A stretch of 64,000 bases of DNA from Azospirillum brasilense (GCF_007827795.1 NZ_VITI01000001.1:930001-994000); one strand, 5' to 3'; shown: positions 11,799 through 20,560, numbered from the stretch's first letter. Notes: a model not told the origin generated them from the sequence alone. Program-made: numbers and translations.

Positions 11799-12419
11799 AT
11801 GGCAACAGTGCAGGAGTACGACGCCCGGCGGGTCCAGGGCATGAACGATGTGCTGGCGCGCAACTGGTGGACACTGGCGTTGCGCGGGGGTGCGGCGGTT
11901 CTGCTTGGCCTGCTCGCCTTCCTCATGCCGGGGGTGACGGTCGCCACGCTTGCGGTCATTCTTGCGTCTTACCTGCTGGTCGACGGCGTGTTCGCCATTG
12001 TCGGCGGCATTCGCGCCGCCCAGGCGCAGGAACGGTGGCTGCCCTTTATCCTGGAAGGCGTGGTCAGCCTGATCGGCGGCGCGCTGGCGCTTTTCTGGCC
12101 GATGGCCAGCCTGTTCGCTCTGGTCTGGCTGGTCGCCGCCTGGTCGGTCATCACCGGATTCGCCGAAATCATGAGCGCGTGGCGCATGCACCGCAGCCAC
12201 GGCAAATGGGCCTGGGGTGTGGCGGGCGCCCTGTCGGTGCTGTTCGGCATGGGCATGTGGGTGCTGCCGTCGTTGGGTCTGCTGGCTCTGGCCTGGGGCG
12301 TGGCCGGTTATCTGATCGTCTTCGGCGCGCTGACCCTCATCACCGCCTTCCGCCTGCGCCGCTGCCTCAACGACCGGAATCACCATTCCAACCACGGCAA
12401 CGCCGTGGCGGCGGAATAA
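11799..12419 (+). CDS. HdeD/DUF308 family membrane protein
   Basis: A 206-residue inner-membrane protein with six hydrophobic segments arranged as repeats (NWWTLALRGGAAVLLGLLAF, then similar blocks), which is the HdeD/DUF308 pattern. E. coli HdeD supports acid resistance at high cell density; the molecular activity is unknown. I chose the ATG at 11799 because GGGAG sits 8 bases upstream; an ATG at 11784 would add five residues. A histidine-rich tail (RNHHSNHGN) precedes the stop and could bind metal or be incidental. It is convergent with yifB, only 4 bases apart, so the two genes have almost no room for a shared terminator. Confidence 0.85.
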   Translation: MATVQEYDARRVQGMNDVLARNWWTLALRGGAAVLLGLLAFLMPGVTVATLAVILASYLLVDGVFAIVGGIRAAQAQERWLPFILEGVVSLIGGALALFWPMASLFALVWLVAAWSVITGFAEIMSAWRMHRSHGKWAWGVAGALSVLFGMGMWVLPSLGLLALAWGVAGYLIVFGALTLITAFRLRRCLNDRNHHSNHGNAVAAE

Positions 12420-12423
12420 AGCA

Positions 12424-13956
12424 TCAACGTCCGGGGGCGATGCGGCGGTAGCCGAGTGCCTCCGCGATGTGCGGGCGGCGCACGCCGCCCCCGCCGTCCA
12501 GGTCGGCCAGCGTGCGGGCGACGCGCATGACGCGGTGATAGCCGCGGGCCGACAGCTTCAGCCGCTCCGCCGCCTCGGTCAGCAGGGCGCGGCCCGGCTG
12601 GTCGGGGGCGGCGGCCTTTTCCAGCAGTTCGCCGTCCGCCTCGGCGTTGGTGCGCACCGCACGGCCCTCGGGAAAGGGGCCGAAGCCGGCGTAGCGCTCC
12701 GCCTGGACGGTTCGGGCCACCGCCACGCGGGCGGCCACGTCGGCGCTGCCCTCGGCGGGCGGCGGCAGGCTGAGGTCGGCGGGGCTGACGGCGGGCACAT
12801 CAATGTGCAGATCGATGCGGTCGAACAGCGGCCCGCTGATCTTCGACTGGTAGTCGGCGGCGCATTTCGGCGCGCGGGCGCAGGCCAGCGACGCGTCGTC
12901 GAGATGGCCGCAGCGGCAGGGATTCATCGCCGCGATCAACTGCACCCGCGCCGGGTAGGTCACATGGTGGTTCACCCGGCTGACCACGGCCTTGCCGGTC
13001 TCCAGCGGCTGGCGCAGCGCCTCCAGCGTGCCGCGGGGGAATTCGGGAAGCTCGTCCAGGAACAGCACGCCCTTGTGGGCGAGCGAGATTTCCCCCGGCT
13101 TGGCGCGCGACCCGCCGCCGACCAGGGCGGGCAGGCTGGCCGACTGGTGCGGCGACCGGTAGGGGCGCTGGCGCAGCAGTTTCCCTCCCTCCAGCAACCC
13201 GGCGACGCTGTGGATCATCGAGACCTCCAGCGCCTCCGCCGGATCGAGCGGCGGCAAGAGGCCGGGCAGCCTCGCCGCCAGCATCGACTTGCCGGAGCCG
13301 GGAGGCCCGATCATCAACAGATTGTGCGATCCGGCGGCGGCGACCTCCAGCGCGCGTTTGGCCGTCTCGTTGCCCTTCACGTCGCGCAGGTCGAGCGGCG
13401 CCTCGGCGCTCTCCTGGATGCGCGGTCGGGGGCGGGTCAGCACCTGCTGGCCGCGGAAATGGTTGATGAGGGCGAGCAGCGTGGCGGGCGCCAGCACGTC
13501 CAGCCCCTCCCCCGCCCAGGCCGCCTCGCCGCCGCAGGCTTCCGGGCAGATCAGGCCGCGGTCGTGGGCCAGCGCGTTGATCGCCGCCGGCAGCACCCCG
13601 GCCACCGGGGTCAGCGCCCCGTCCAGCGCCAGTTCGCCCAGCGCGCAATAGCGGCTCATTTCCAGGTCGGGCAGCACGCCCATGACGGTCAGCAGGGCCA
13701 GCGCGATGGGCAGGTCGAAATGGCTGCCTTCCTTCAGCACGTCCGCCGGGGCGAGGTTGACGGTGATCCGCTTCGCCGGCAGGGCGAGGCCCAGCGCGTG
13801 CAGCGCCGCCCGCACCCGCTCCCGGCTTTCGGCCACCGCCTTGTCGGGCAGGCCGACCACGGTGAAGGCGACGATGCCGCCGGACATCTGCACCTGAACG
13901 TCGATGTCCAGAACCTCGATGCCCTGGAACGCAACCGTGTTGATCCGCGCAACCAT
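12424..13956 (-). CDS. yifB: YifB/ComM-family Mg-chelatase-like AAA+ ATPase
   Basis: A 510-residue protein. The N-terminal ChlI-like (Lon protease S16-type) domain starts MVARINTVAFQGIEV and contains GLPDKAVAESRERVR. The central AAA+ domain has Walker A GPPGSGKS (217-224) and Walker B GVLFLDELPEF, followed by a cysteine group (CRCGH ... CARAPKCA) and a C-terminal domain with LSARGYHRVMRVARTLADL. ComM homologues act as hexameric helicases that drive branch migration during integration of transformed DNA. I use the ATG at 13956; frames further upstream would add 22 residues without family similarity. No competence genes are nearby. Confidence 0.92.
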   Translation of the reverse strand: MVARINTVAFQGIEVLDIDVQVQMSGGIVAFTVVGLPDKAVAESRERVRAALHALGLALPAKRITVNLAPADVLKEGSHFDLPIALALLTVMGVLPDLEMSRYCALGELALDGALTPVAGVLPAAINALAHDRGLICPEACGGEAAWAGEGLDVLAPATLLALINHFRGQQVLTRPRPRIQESAEAPLDLRDVKGNETAKRALEVAAAGSHNLLMIGPPGSGKSMLAARLPGLLPPLDPAEALEVSMIHSVAGLLEGGKLLRQRPYRSPHQSASLPALVGGGSRAKPGEISLAHKGVLFLDELPEFPRGTLEALRQPLETGKAVVSRVNHHVTYPARVQLIAAMNPCRCGHLDDASLACARAPKCAADYQSKISGPLFDRIDLHIDVPAVSPADLSLPPPAEGSADVAARVAVARTVQAERYAGFGPFPEGRAVRTNAEADGELLEKAAAPDQPGRALLTEAAERLKLSARGYHRVMRVARTLADLDGGGGVRRPHIAEALGYRRIAPGR

Positions 13957-14231
13957 GCCAGAAGCCATGCTTTGAGAAATGCACGCGATTGTATGAGAGC
14001 TTCTGGAAACATGCCAGCACAACGGGTGCGTTTATGGTGTTGCCGCGCGTACACCCGGTCCCATCCGGCCGCCGTCAACTGGGTTGCGTCAACCGCTCCG
14101 TTGATTGACGCACGCTTATGAAGCCTTTCCGCCTCGGACGGGAGAAAATGAAAGGCGACCAGCCCAGACCGGCAATCGCCACCTCCACGTTCCGATTTCC
14201 GGAAAACCCGTGAAATGGATTTGTATGGATT

Positions 14232-14786
14232 TTATACAACTCTCCTGTCCGCCTTGTCCGATGCGATGTGCCAGAGCAAATGCGGAACATGGATTTTCAG
14301 AATGCGTCGGACGTCATTTCCCGATACGGTGGAGCCAAAGCTGCTGAGCCTCAGACGACGCCTTGTATAGGCGCTGGCATAACTTGGCCGAAGACGATGC
14401 CTGCCAGCTTCGGCGACCTTCAATATGTATGTGGTTGGAACGCCAGGCGTGTTCAGCACCATCCCGTGATCGGCAGACGCAATGTCCTCCCATGGCACCG
14501 GCTGTATGGTCTGTCCATAAATGAACAATCCACTTTTGTCTGCTTTGATCATTGGACCCTTGCAGATCAAAAGAGACATGGTTTCTGTTGATGCGATGAC
14601 AGAAACAACAATTGTGACAATCCCCAGCCACGCGCCGAGCGCCGATATCTCGGAAACCTTGAGCAGATAAAAACCCCAAGCCGCTGAAAAGGCTTGCACC
14701 GATAAAATGAAAATCTGCCGTGGCCGCGAGGCGTAGGCGACAAACACGTCATCCTTGCTTTCAGCGGCTTCTGGCTCTGCATGCAT
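14232..14786 (-). CDS. membrane protein with STM3941-like / bacterial PH-type domain
   Basis: A 184-residue protein. After a short acidic start (MHAEPEAAESKDD) come a tyrosine-rich strand (FVAYASRPRQIFIL), two adjacent hydrophobic helices (about residues 25-70), and then a beta-rich domain (KADKSGLFIYGQTIQPVPWEDIASAD) typical of STM3941-like or bPH proteins; WEDI is the common turn. Function is unknown. The start at 14786 has GAGG 8 bases upstream. Base composition from about 14000 to 15000 is clearly AT-richer than neighbours, suggesting transfer. It lies alone between yifB and a creatininase-like gene, divergent from the latter. Confidence 0.7.
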   Translation of the reverse strand: MHAEPEAAESKDDVFVAYASRPRQIFILSVQAFSAAWGFYLLKVSEISALGAWLGIVTIVVSVIASTETMSLLICKGPMIKADKSGLFIYGQTIQPVPWEDIASADHGMVLNTPGVPTTYILKVAEAGRHRLRPSYASAYTRRRLRLSSFGSTVSGNDVRRILKIHVPHLLWHIASDKADRRVV

Positions 14787-15000
14787 ATCTTTGACCTCGG
14801 GTTCCGGTTGGGCCGGATGGGGTGAAGAATACCATAAAATTGTATATAAATGATCGGAAATTCTCAAATGGACACCGTGATGGAGGAATTTCCACTCGAT
14901 CCGGCCCCTCCTCCATGAGGACGCGGGAAACGGATTTTTGGGAAGCAGGCTTGATCTGCCCTATCTTTGGGAAGAACACACCGAACAAGGAACCGGGACC

Positions 15001-15747
15001 GTGCAGCTTCTTCTCAGCACCTGGGCCGAGGCCGAGGCTTACCTGAAGACGTCCAAGGGCATCATCATGCCCATCGGCTCCACCGAGCAGCATGGGCCGA
15101 ACGGCCTGATCGGCACCGACGCCATCTGCGCCGAGGTGGTGGCCCGCGGCGTCGGCGACGCCACCGGCGCCATGGTCGGGCCGACCATCCCGGTGGGCAT
15201 GGCCGTGCATCACATGGACTTCGCCGGCTCCATGACGCTGAAGCCCTCCACCCTGATCGCCCTGCTGCGCGACTATGTGATGTCGCTGGCCGAGCATGGG
15301 TTCGAGCGATTCTTCTTCGTCAACGGCCATGGCGGCAACGTTGCGTCGGTCCGCGCCGCCTTCTACGAGATCTACGCGGAGAACCGCGCCCTGCGCGGCC
15401 GGCAGGCGCCGGAACTGCGCTGCACCCTGGTCAACTGGTGGGAGAACCAGGAGATCGGGCGCCTGTCGCGGGAGCTGTTCGGCGCCAAGGAGGGCTCCCA
15501 CGCCACGCCCAGCGAGGTGTCGCTGACCCAGTACGCCTATCCCGAGTCGATCAAGACGGCGGCGATGGACCCGGAAACCGCGTCCCCCGGCGGCTTCTAC
15601 GACGCCCGCGACTTCCGCCGCCGCCACCCGGACGGGCGCATCGGCTCCGCCCCCGGCCTCGCCTCGCCAGAGCACGGCAAGCGCCTGTTCGACACGGCGG
15701 TGGAGGCGATTTCCCGCCAGTACGGCGCCTTCATGGCGGAGGCGTGA
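15001..15747 (+). CDS. creatininase-family amidohydrolase
   Basis: A 248-residue protein of the creatininase/MftE family. The metal-binding residues are in STEQHGPNG (Glu, His), IGTDAI (Asp), FFVNGHGGN (His) and GSHATPSEVS (Glu). Members open cyclic amides such as creatinine or cleave peptide-like and formamide substrates with two metal ions. The GTG at 15001 is chosen because AAGGA lies 9 bases upstream; the longer frame from 14938 lies in AT-rich leader. It is followed 88 bases on by a peptide-type ABC operon, which may import its substrate or take up a product. Substrate cannot be deduced. Confidence 0.87.
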   Translation: MQLLLSTWAEAEAYLKTSKGIIMPIGSTEQHGPNGLIGTDAICAEVVARGVGDATGAMVGPTIPVGMAVHHMDFAGSMTLKPSTLIALLRDYVMSLAEHGFERFFFVNGHGGNVASVRAAFYEIYAENRALRGRQAPELRCTLVNWWENQEIGRLSRELFGAKEGSHATPSEVSLTQYAYPESIKTAAMDPETASPGGFYDARDFRRRHPDGRIGSAPGLASPEHGKRLFDTAVEAISRQYGAFMAEA

Positions 15748-15835
15748 TCGGAAAAGCCCGCCTGCGGCCTTGAACTCGGGCGGGGCTTCACCGCATCATC
15801 CCGCGCCGAGACAACGATTGGGGGAAACAGCCGTC

Positions 15836-17362
15836 ATGCCGAACCGCCAGAGGCGCGCCGCGCTCGCCATCACCATGGGAGCGGTTCTCGGGCTGGCCGG
15901 CGCGCTGGCCGCCGGTCCGGTCCTCGCGCAGGCAGCCCCCCGCACCGATCCGGCCCGTACCGACCTGGTGGTCGGGATGCGGCTGGAGCCGCCGCACCTC
16001 GACCCCACGGCGGGGGCGGCGGCGGCCATCGACGAGGTGACCTACGCCAACCTGTACGAGCCGCTGACCCGCATCGACGCCGAAGGCAAGGTGGTGCCGG
16101 GCCTCGCCGAGCGGTGGGAGGTGTCGGCGGACGGGCTGACCTACACCTTCCACCTGCGCAAGGGCGCCAAGTTCCACGACGGCACCGCCGCCGATTCGGC
16201 GGACGTGAAGTTCTCGCTCGACCGCGCGCGGGGCGCCGATTCGGTCAACGCGCAGAAGGGCTATTTCGCCGCCATTGCCGGGGTGGAGGCGCCCGACGCG
16301 CGGACCGTGACCGTCACCCTGTCGCGGCCGGACGGGCTGTTCCTCTTCCACATGGCGTCGGGCGACGCTGCCATCGTCGCGCCGGAGTCGGCGGGCGCCA
16401 ACAAGCAGACTCCGGTCGGCACCGGCCCCTTCAAGTTCGAGCGCTGGGTGGCCGGCGACCGGGTGGTGCTGGTGCGCAACCCCGACTATGACGGGCCGAA
16501 GCCGGCGCTGGAGCGCGTGACCTTCCGCTTCATCAGCGACCCGGCGGCCCAGGTCGCCGCGCTGAAGGCTGGCGACATCGACAGCTTCCCACAGTTCGAC
16601 ACCTACGAGGCGCTGCCCCAGTTCCGCGACGACGGGGCTTTCACCGTCATGGTCGGCACGACGGAAGGGGAGACGATCCTCGGCACCAACAACGCCCGCA
16701 AGCCCTTCGACGACGTCCGGGTGCGCCGGGCCATGGCCCACGCCATCGACCGCAAGACGCTGATCGACGGCGTGCTGTTCGGCAACGGGGCGCCCATCGG
16801 CAGCCACTTCCCGCCGCACCGTGCCGGCTACGTAGACCTGACCGGCCTCTACCCCTACGACCCGGACAAGGCCAAGGAGCTGCTTGCCGAGGCCGGCCAT
16901 CCGGACGGGTTCGCGACGACGCTGCGCCTGCCGCCGCCGATCTACGCCCGCCGCTCCGGCGAACTGATCGCCGCCATGCTGGCCGAGGTCGGCGTCCGCG
17001 TGACGATCGAGCCGATGGAATGGGCGCCCTGGCTGGAGAAGGTGTTCAAGGGCAAGGATTACGACCTGACCCTGATCGCCCACACGGAGCCGCTGGACAT
17101 CGACATCTACGGCCGCCCCGACTACTACTTCAACTACCGGAGCGAGCGCTTCAACGCCGTGGGGGCGGAACTGGACCGCACCCAGGACAGCGCCAAGCGC
17201 AACGCCCTCTACGGCGAGCAGCAGCGCATCCTGGCCGAGGACGCGGTGAACGGCTTCCTCTTCATGCTGCCCTCGGCCACCGTGCAGAAGTCGGCGGTGC
17301 AGGGCATGTGGGTCAACCGTCCGATCCAGGCCAACGACGTGACGGGCGTCCGGTGGAAGTGA
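15836..17362 (+). CDS. peptide/nickel-type ABC transporter substrate-binding protein (SBP family 5)
   Basis: A 508-residue periplasmic binding protein with a signal peptide (basic start MPNRQRR, hydrophobic core, cleavage at VLAQA). It has the DppA/OppA cluster signatures: VVGMRLEPPHLDPT at the mature start, YANLYEPLTRIDAEGKVVPGLAERW, the loop YTFHLRKGAKFHDG, and VRRAMAHAIDRKTLI. The family binds di/oligopeptides, haem, nickel or opines. Two permease genes follow, 40 bases downstream. The creatininase-like hydrolase upstream suggests an amide or peptide-like ligand, which is inference. No ATPase gene is in this cluster. Confidence 0.9.
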   Translation: MPNRQRRAALAITMGAVLGLAGALAAGPVLAQAAPRTDPARTDLVVGMRLEPPHLDPTAGAAAAIDEVTYANLYEPLTRIDAEGKVVPGLAERWEVSADGLTYTFHLRKGAKFHDGTAADSADVKFSLDRARGADSVNAQKGYFAAIAGVEAPDARTVTVTLSRPDGLFLFHMASGDAAIVAPESAGANKQTPVGTGPFKFERWVAGDRVVLVRNPDYDGPKPALERVTFRFISDPAAQVAALKAGDIDSFPQFDTYEALPQFRDDGAFTVMVGTTEGETILGTNNARKPFDDVRVRRAMAHAIDRKTLIDGVLFGNGAPIGSHFPPHRAGYVDLTGLYPYDPDKAKELLAEAGHPDGFATTLRLPPPIYARRSGELIAAMLAEVGVRVTIEPMEWAPWLEKVFKGKDYDLTLIAHTEPLDIDIYGRPDYYFNYRSERFNAVGAELDRTQDSAKRNALYGEQQRILAEDAVNGFLFMLPSATVQKSAVQGMWVNRPIQANDVTGVRWK

Positions 17363-17402
17363 TCCGGCGCGGCCGGACCGGACCCGACGGGGGCTGACCC
17401 GC

Positions 17403-18350
17403 GTGCTCGCCTTCCTGGTGCGCCGTCTGCTCACCCTGGCGCTGACGGCGTGGCTGGCCACGCTGGTGGTCTTCGCCGTGCTGGAGGCGATCCCCGGCGA
17501 CCCCGCCCTGGTGATGCTCGGCACCAGCGCGCAGCCGGAGGCGGTGGCCGCCCTGCGCGCCCAGATGGGGCTCGACCGGCCCTGGCCCGTCCGCTACGCC
17601 GGCTGGGTGGGCGGCATGCTGCATGGGGATTTCGGGACCAGCCTGACCTACGCGCGTCCGGTCGCCGGGCTGGTCGCCGACCGGCTGGCCATCACCCTGC
17701 CGCTGGCGGGGCTGGCGCTGGTCCTCTCGGCGGGCATCGCCATCCCACTCGGCCTGTTCGCCGCCGGGCAGCAGGGGCGGGCGGGGGACTGGGCGGTCAT
17801 GGCCTTTGGGCAGATGGGCATCGCCGTGCCCGGCTTCTGGTTCGCCATCCTGTTGATCCTGCTGTTTTCCGTGCGGCTGGGCTGGTTTTCCGCCGGCGGC
17901 TTTCCGGGGTGGGAGGCCGGGGCGGGGCCGGCGCTGAAGGCGTTGCTGCTGCCCGCCGTGGCGCTGGCCCTGCCGGAGGCAGCGATCCTGGCGCGCATCA
18001 CCCGCACCGCGGCGCTCGACACACTGCGCGAGGAGTATGTGCGCACGGCGGTCGCCAAGGGCCTGCCGCGCCGCGTCGTCCTGCGGCGCCACGTGCTGCC
18101 CAACGCGCTGATTCCGGTGGCGACCATCCTCGGCCTGCAATTCTCCTTCCTCGTCGCCGGGGCGGTGGTGGTGGAGAATGTCTTCACACTGCCGGGGCTG
18201 GGCCGCCTGCTCTATCAGGCCATCGGCCAGCACGACCTGATCGTGGTGCAGAGCGTCGTCGTGCTGCTGGCGGTCACGGTGGTGGCGGTCAACGCGCTGG
18301 TCGACATCGCCTGCGCGGCCATCGACCCGCGCCCGCGGGTGACGGCATGA
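17403..18350 (+). CDS. ABC transporter permease (DppB/OppB type)
   Basis: A 315-residue inner-membrane permease with six predicted segments. The N-terminus FLVRRLLTLALTAWLATLVV is typical of DppB. The periplasmic segment contains IPGDPALVMLG and AALRAQMGLDRP, the hallmark of the family, and the EAA loop is EEYVRTAVAKGLPRRVVLRRHVLPNA. The start is a GTG at 17403. The stop overlaps the next start in ATGA at 18347-18350, indicating translational coupling with the DppC-type partner. Length and motifs are normal, unlike the shortened DppB-type gene at 46316-47017. Confidence 0.92.
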   Translation: MLAFLVRRLLTLALTAWLATLVVFAVLEAIPGDPALVMLGTSAQPEAVAALRAQMGLDRPWPVRYAGWVGGMLHGDFGTSLTYARPVAGLVADRLAITLPLAGLALVLSAGIAIPLGLFAAGQQGRAGDWAVMAFGQMGIAVPGFWFAILLILLFSVRLGWFSAGGFPGWEAGAGPALKALLLPAVALALPEAAILARITRTAALDTLREEYVRTAVAKGLPRRVVLRRHVLPNALIPVATILGLQFSFLVAGAVVVENVFTLPGLGRLLYQAIGQHDLIVVQSVVVLLAVTVVAVNALVDIACAAIDPRPRVTA

Positions 18351-19207
18351 CGGGGCCCATGAAAATCGGGGGGATGAGACGGCTGAAGCGCCTGCCGGTC
18401 AGCCTGCTGCTGGGCGGGCTGCTCACCGCGCTGGTGGTGGGGGCGGCTCTGCTGTCGCTGGTCTGGACGCCCTTCCCGGCGGAGCAGGTGCGGGTGGTCG
18501 CCCGGCTGCGCCCGCCGGGGCCGGTCCATTGGCTGGGCACCGACCATTTCGGGCGCGACGTGCTGTCGATGATCCTGGTCGGCGCCCGCAACTCGCTGGC
18601 CGTCGGGGCGGCGGCGGTGGCGCTGGGCGCTGTGTTGGGCGTGCCGCTGGGTTTGGCCGCCTCCGCCTGGGGGCGCTGGGGGGACGAGGCGGTGGCCCGG
18701 CTGGGCGACCTGCTGTTCGCCTTTCCCGCGGTGCTGACGGCGATCCTGCTGACGGCGGCGCTGGGGGCGGGGGCGGTGAACGTCGTGCTGGCGCTCGGCC
18801 TGTTCAACGCCGCGGTCTTCGCGCGGGTGGCGCGCGGGGCGGCGCTGGCCGTGTGGCGGCGGGACTTTGTGCGCGCCGCGCTGGCGCTGGGGCGGGGGCC
18901 GCTGTCGGTGACGCTGGTGCATGTGCTGCCCAACATCGCCGGGGTGGTGATCGTCCAGGGGACGGTGCTGTTCGCGGTGGCGGTGCTGAACGAGGCGGCG
19001 CTGAGCTATCTGGGGCTGGGCATCCAGCCGCCCTCGCCCTCCTGGGGCAAGATGCTGGGCGACGCGCAGACCTTCCTGTTCACCTCTCCCCTCCAGGCGA
19101 TCTTTCCCGGCGCGGCCATCGCGGTGACGGTGCTGGGGCTGAACCTGCTGGGCGACGGGCTGCGCGACGCGCTCGACCCGCGCCACCGTTCGGCGGGGCT
19201 GCTGTAG
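18347..19207 (+). CDS. ABC transporter permease (DppC/OppC type)
   Basis: A 286-residue permease. The N-terminal single membrane segment is followed by the conserved HWLGTDHFGRDVLSMILVGARNSL, then TM helices and an EAA loop (RRDFVRAALALGRGPLSVTLVHVLPN). The ending SYLGLGIQPPSPSWGKML...LNLLGDGLRDALDPR is diagnostic for DppC. It overlaps the previous gene by four bases. A perfect 12-bp stem-loop begins directly after the stop. The operon ends here with no DppD/DppF ATPase, so the transporter must borrow ATPases encoded elsewhere. Confidence 0.93.
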   Translation: MTGPMKIGGMRRLKRLPVSLLLGGLLTALVVGAALLSLVWTPFPAEQVRVVARLRPPGPVHWLGTDHFGRDVLSMILVGARNSLAVGAAAVALGAVLGVPLGLAASAWGRWGDEAVARLGDLLFAFPAVLTAILLTAALGAGAVNVVLALGLFNAAVFARVARGAALAVWRRDFVRAALALGRGPLSVTLVHVLPNIAGVVIVQGTVLFAVAVLNEAALSYLGLGIQPPSPSWGKMLGDAQTFLFTSPLQAIFPGAAIAVTVLGLNLLGDGLRDALDPRHRSAGLL

Positions 19208-19240
19208 ACTTGACACAAGACGGTCGGGCTTGTGTCAAGT
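19208..19240 (+). terminator. stem-loop directly after the ABC operon
   Basis: A perfect 12-bp inverted repeat, ACTTGACACAAG (19208-19219) and CTTGTGTCAAGT (19229-19240), with a 9-base loop, starting on the base after the dppC-type stop. There is no T-tract, so it may be an mRNA 3'-end stabiliser or Rho-dependent end rather than a classic intrinsic terminator. Confidence 0.6.
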
Positions 19241-19249
19241 GGCATAGTC

Positions 19250-19272
19250 CCCTCTCCCCAGGGGGGAGAGGG
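19250..19272. repeat. GC-rich intergenic palindrome
   Basis: Arms CCCTCTCCCC (19250-19259) and GGGGAGAGGG (19263-19272) with a 3-base loop, between the convergent ABC permease and gpt genes. It is one of the dispersed palindrome copies (compare 38530 and 56866). Confidence 0.7.
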
Positions 19273-19286
19273 TTGAATGAGACAGG

Positions 19287-19787
19287 TCAAGCGCCGCGGT
19301 GCAGCTTGGCGATCGGCTGGGAGAATTGCAGCTCGATGTCCCAGGGGAAGTGAATCCAGGTGTCCTGGCTCACCTCGGTGATGAAGGTGTCGACCAGCGG
19401 ACGCCCCAGCGGCTTGGCGTAGACGGTGGCGAAATGCGCCTTGGGCAGCATCTTGCGCACGACCACCGCGGTTTTGCCGGTGTCGACCAGATCGTCGATG
19501 ATCAGCCAGCCTTCGCCATCCCCGGCGTTGGCGCCCTCCACGCCCTTCAGCACCATCGCCTCGCGCTGGTTCTGATGGTCGTAGCTGGAGACGCAGACGG
19601 TGTCGATCATGCGCAGCTCAAGCTCGCGCGCGATGATGGCCGCCGGGACGAGGCCGCCGCGGGTGATGGCGATGATGCCCTTCCACGGACCCTTGTCGAT
19701 CAGGCGCCAGGCCAACGCCTTGGCGTTGCGGTGAAGCTCCTCCCACGACACCGGGAAGTGCTTGTTGAACGGAACGGCTTCTGGCAC
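19287..19787 (-). CDS. gpt: xanthine-guanine phosphoribosyltransferase
   Basis: A 166-residue purine salvage enzyme aligning with E. coli Gpt through most of its length. It has [38 protein letters not shown], the PRPP-binding motif [14 protein letters not shown], and [11 protein letters not shown]...[11 protein letters not shown]. It transfers phosphoribose from PRPP to guanine, xanthine or hypoxanthine. I chose the GTG at 19787 because GGAG is 9 bases upstream and the longer frame (to 19829) adds a non-conserved basic leader. It is convergent with the ABC operon and divergent from tRNA-Arg. Confidence 0.93.
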   Translation of the reverse strand: MPEAVPFNKHFPVSWEELHRNAKALAWRLIDKGPWKGIIAITRGGLVPAAIIARELELRMIDTVCVSSYDHQNQREAMVLKGVEGANAGDGEGWLIIDDLVDTGKTAVVVRKMLPKAHFATVYAKPLGRPLVDTFITEVSQDTWIHFPWDIELQFSQPIAKLHRGA

Positions 19788-19957
19788 GGCTATGGACTCC
19801 GAAAGAAACGTGCGCCGCTTATACCGCAAGCCCCAGCGTCGGGCAATCGACCGCGTGAAAAGGCGAAAAAAGGTCTTGCAGCCCGGAATCCTTTTGAGTA
19901 AGTTGCGCGCCTCGACGACGGACGGTCACCGCCGCTGCCGGGAAGACAGACAGGAAT

Positions 19958-20034
19958 GCGCCCGTAGCTCAGCTGGATAGAGCACCAGACTACGAATCTG
20001 GGGGTCAGGAGTTCGAATCTCTTCGGGCGCGCCA
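19958..20034 (+). tRNA. tRNA-Arg (anticodon ACG)
   Basis: A 77-base cloverleaf. The acceptor stem GCGCCCG (19958-19964) pairs with CGGGCGC (20024-20030). The D-arm is GCTCAGCTGGATAGAGC, the anticodon stem CCAGA/TCTGG encloses CTACGAA with anticodon ACG at 19992-19994, and the T-arm has GTTCGAAT. The discriminator G and a genomically encoded CCA (20032-20034) follow. ACG is usually edited to ICG and reads CGU/CGC/CGA. Confidence 0.97.
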
Positions 20035-20054
20035 TTCCTTCCAATCTGCACAAG

Positions 20055-20077
20055 AAAGCCGCCCTTGGGCGGCTTTT
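20055..20077 (+). terminator. intrinsic terminator of tRNA-Arg
   Basis: AAAGCCGCCC (20055-20064) pairs with GGGCGGCTTT (20067-20076), and the T-run follows, 20 bases after the tRNA end. A classic Rho-independent terminator. Confidence 0.9.
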
Positions 20078-20111
20078 GTGCTTTCTGGTGTTTGCCTCAC
20101 CGGGGTTTGCC

Positions 20112-20291
20112 TCAGCGGCTTTTCTTTTTCGGTGCCGCGCGCTTCGCCTTGGGCGGTTTGGTCATGGCGTTGAACAGGGTGGTCTGGTTGCGCCGGGCGG
20201 CGGCGTTGAACACGCCGCTCCAGAAGCCGATCGCTTGGCTGGCCGACCGGTTGGCCATGGACAGCCAGATGCTTTGCGGTGTCCCCTTCAT
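20112..20291 (-). CDS. small basic hypothetical protein (59 aa)
   Basis: I do not recognise this protein. It starts MKGTPQSIWLSMANRS and has a central stretch (ASQAIGFWSGVFNAAARRNQ) that could form an amphipathic helix, loosely phasin-like. The tail is strongly basic (KPPKAKRAAPKKKSR), suggesting nucleic-acid or polymer-granule contact. AGGGGA lies 5-6 bases before the ATG at 20291, which supports translation; the longer frame to 20357 lacks this. It lies just after the tRNA-Arg terminator on the opposite strand, and another small gene follows it upstream. Whether it is expressed is not certain. Confidence 0.55.
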   Translation of the reverse strand: MKGTPQSIWLSMANRSASQAIGFWSGVFNAAARRNQTTLFNAMTKPPKAKRAAPKKKSR

Positions 20292-20353
20292 GCTTTCCCC
20301 TTTTGGAAGTCCTGCCGATGGATCTCGGCCAGGGAGGTAACAGCGCGGCGCGG

Positions 20354-20560
20354 TCATACTCCCGCGACGATCGCGCGGCGATGGCGGACCCGCGTCCAGG
20401 ACATGGTCAGGCCGACCCGCTCGGCGCAGCCATAGTGCCAGGGGCGGTTCTCGCTATCGCCGGCCCAATGCGGTTCCCCGGCCCGCAAAGGCTTCCCACA
20501 ATGGCAACAGGTGGGTGGTGCGGGAAGACGTGTGGCGTCCCGTTTCGTCAGCTGGGTCAT
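20354..20560 (-). CDS. small putative zinc-binding protein (68 aa)
   Basis: Unrecognised. The sequence contains TCCHCGKPLRAGEPHW and then HYGCAER, so a CxxC...H/C-type metal knuckle spanning about residues 18-47 is plausible. The C-terminus is basic (TRVRHRRAIVAG). The start MTQLTKRDATRLP at 20560 has GGAAGAG about 7 bases upstream, good support for a real gene. It lies 62 bases upstream of the 59-residue gene on the same strand; both sit between tRNA-Arg and a YgjV-type gene in a gene-poor patch. It could be a remnant of acquired DNA. Confidence 0.55.
   Translation of the reverse strand: MTQLTKRDATRLPAPPTCCHCGKPLRAGEPHWAGDSENRPWHYGCAERVGLTMSWTRVRHRRAIVAGV

Noticed and set aside
15001..19207. 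A creatinine-degradation cluster
   Set aside because: Only the creatininase-like fold is present; creatinase and sarcosine oxidase genes are missing, so no pathway can be claimed.
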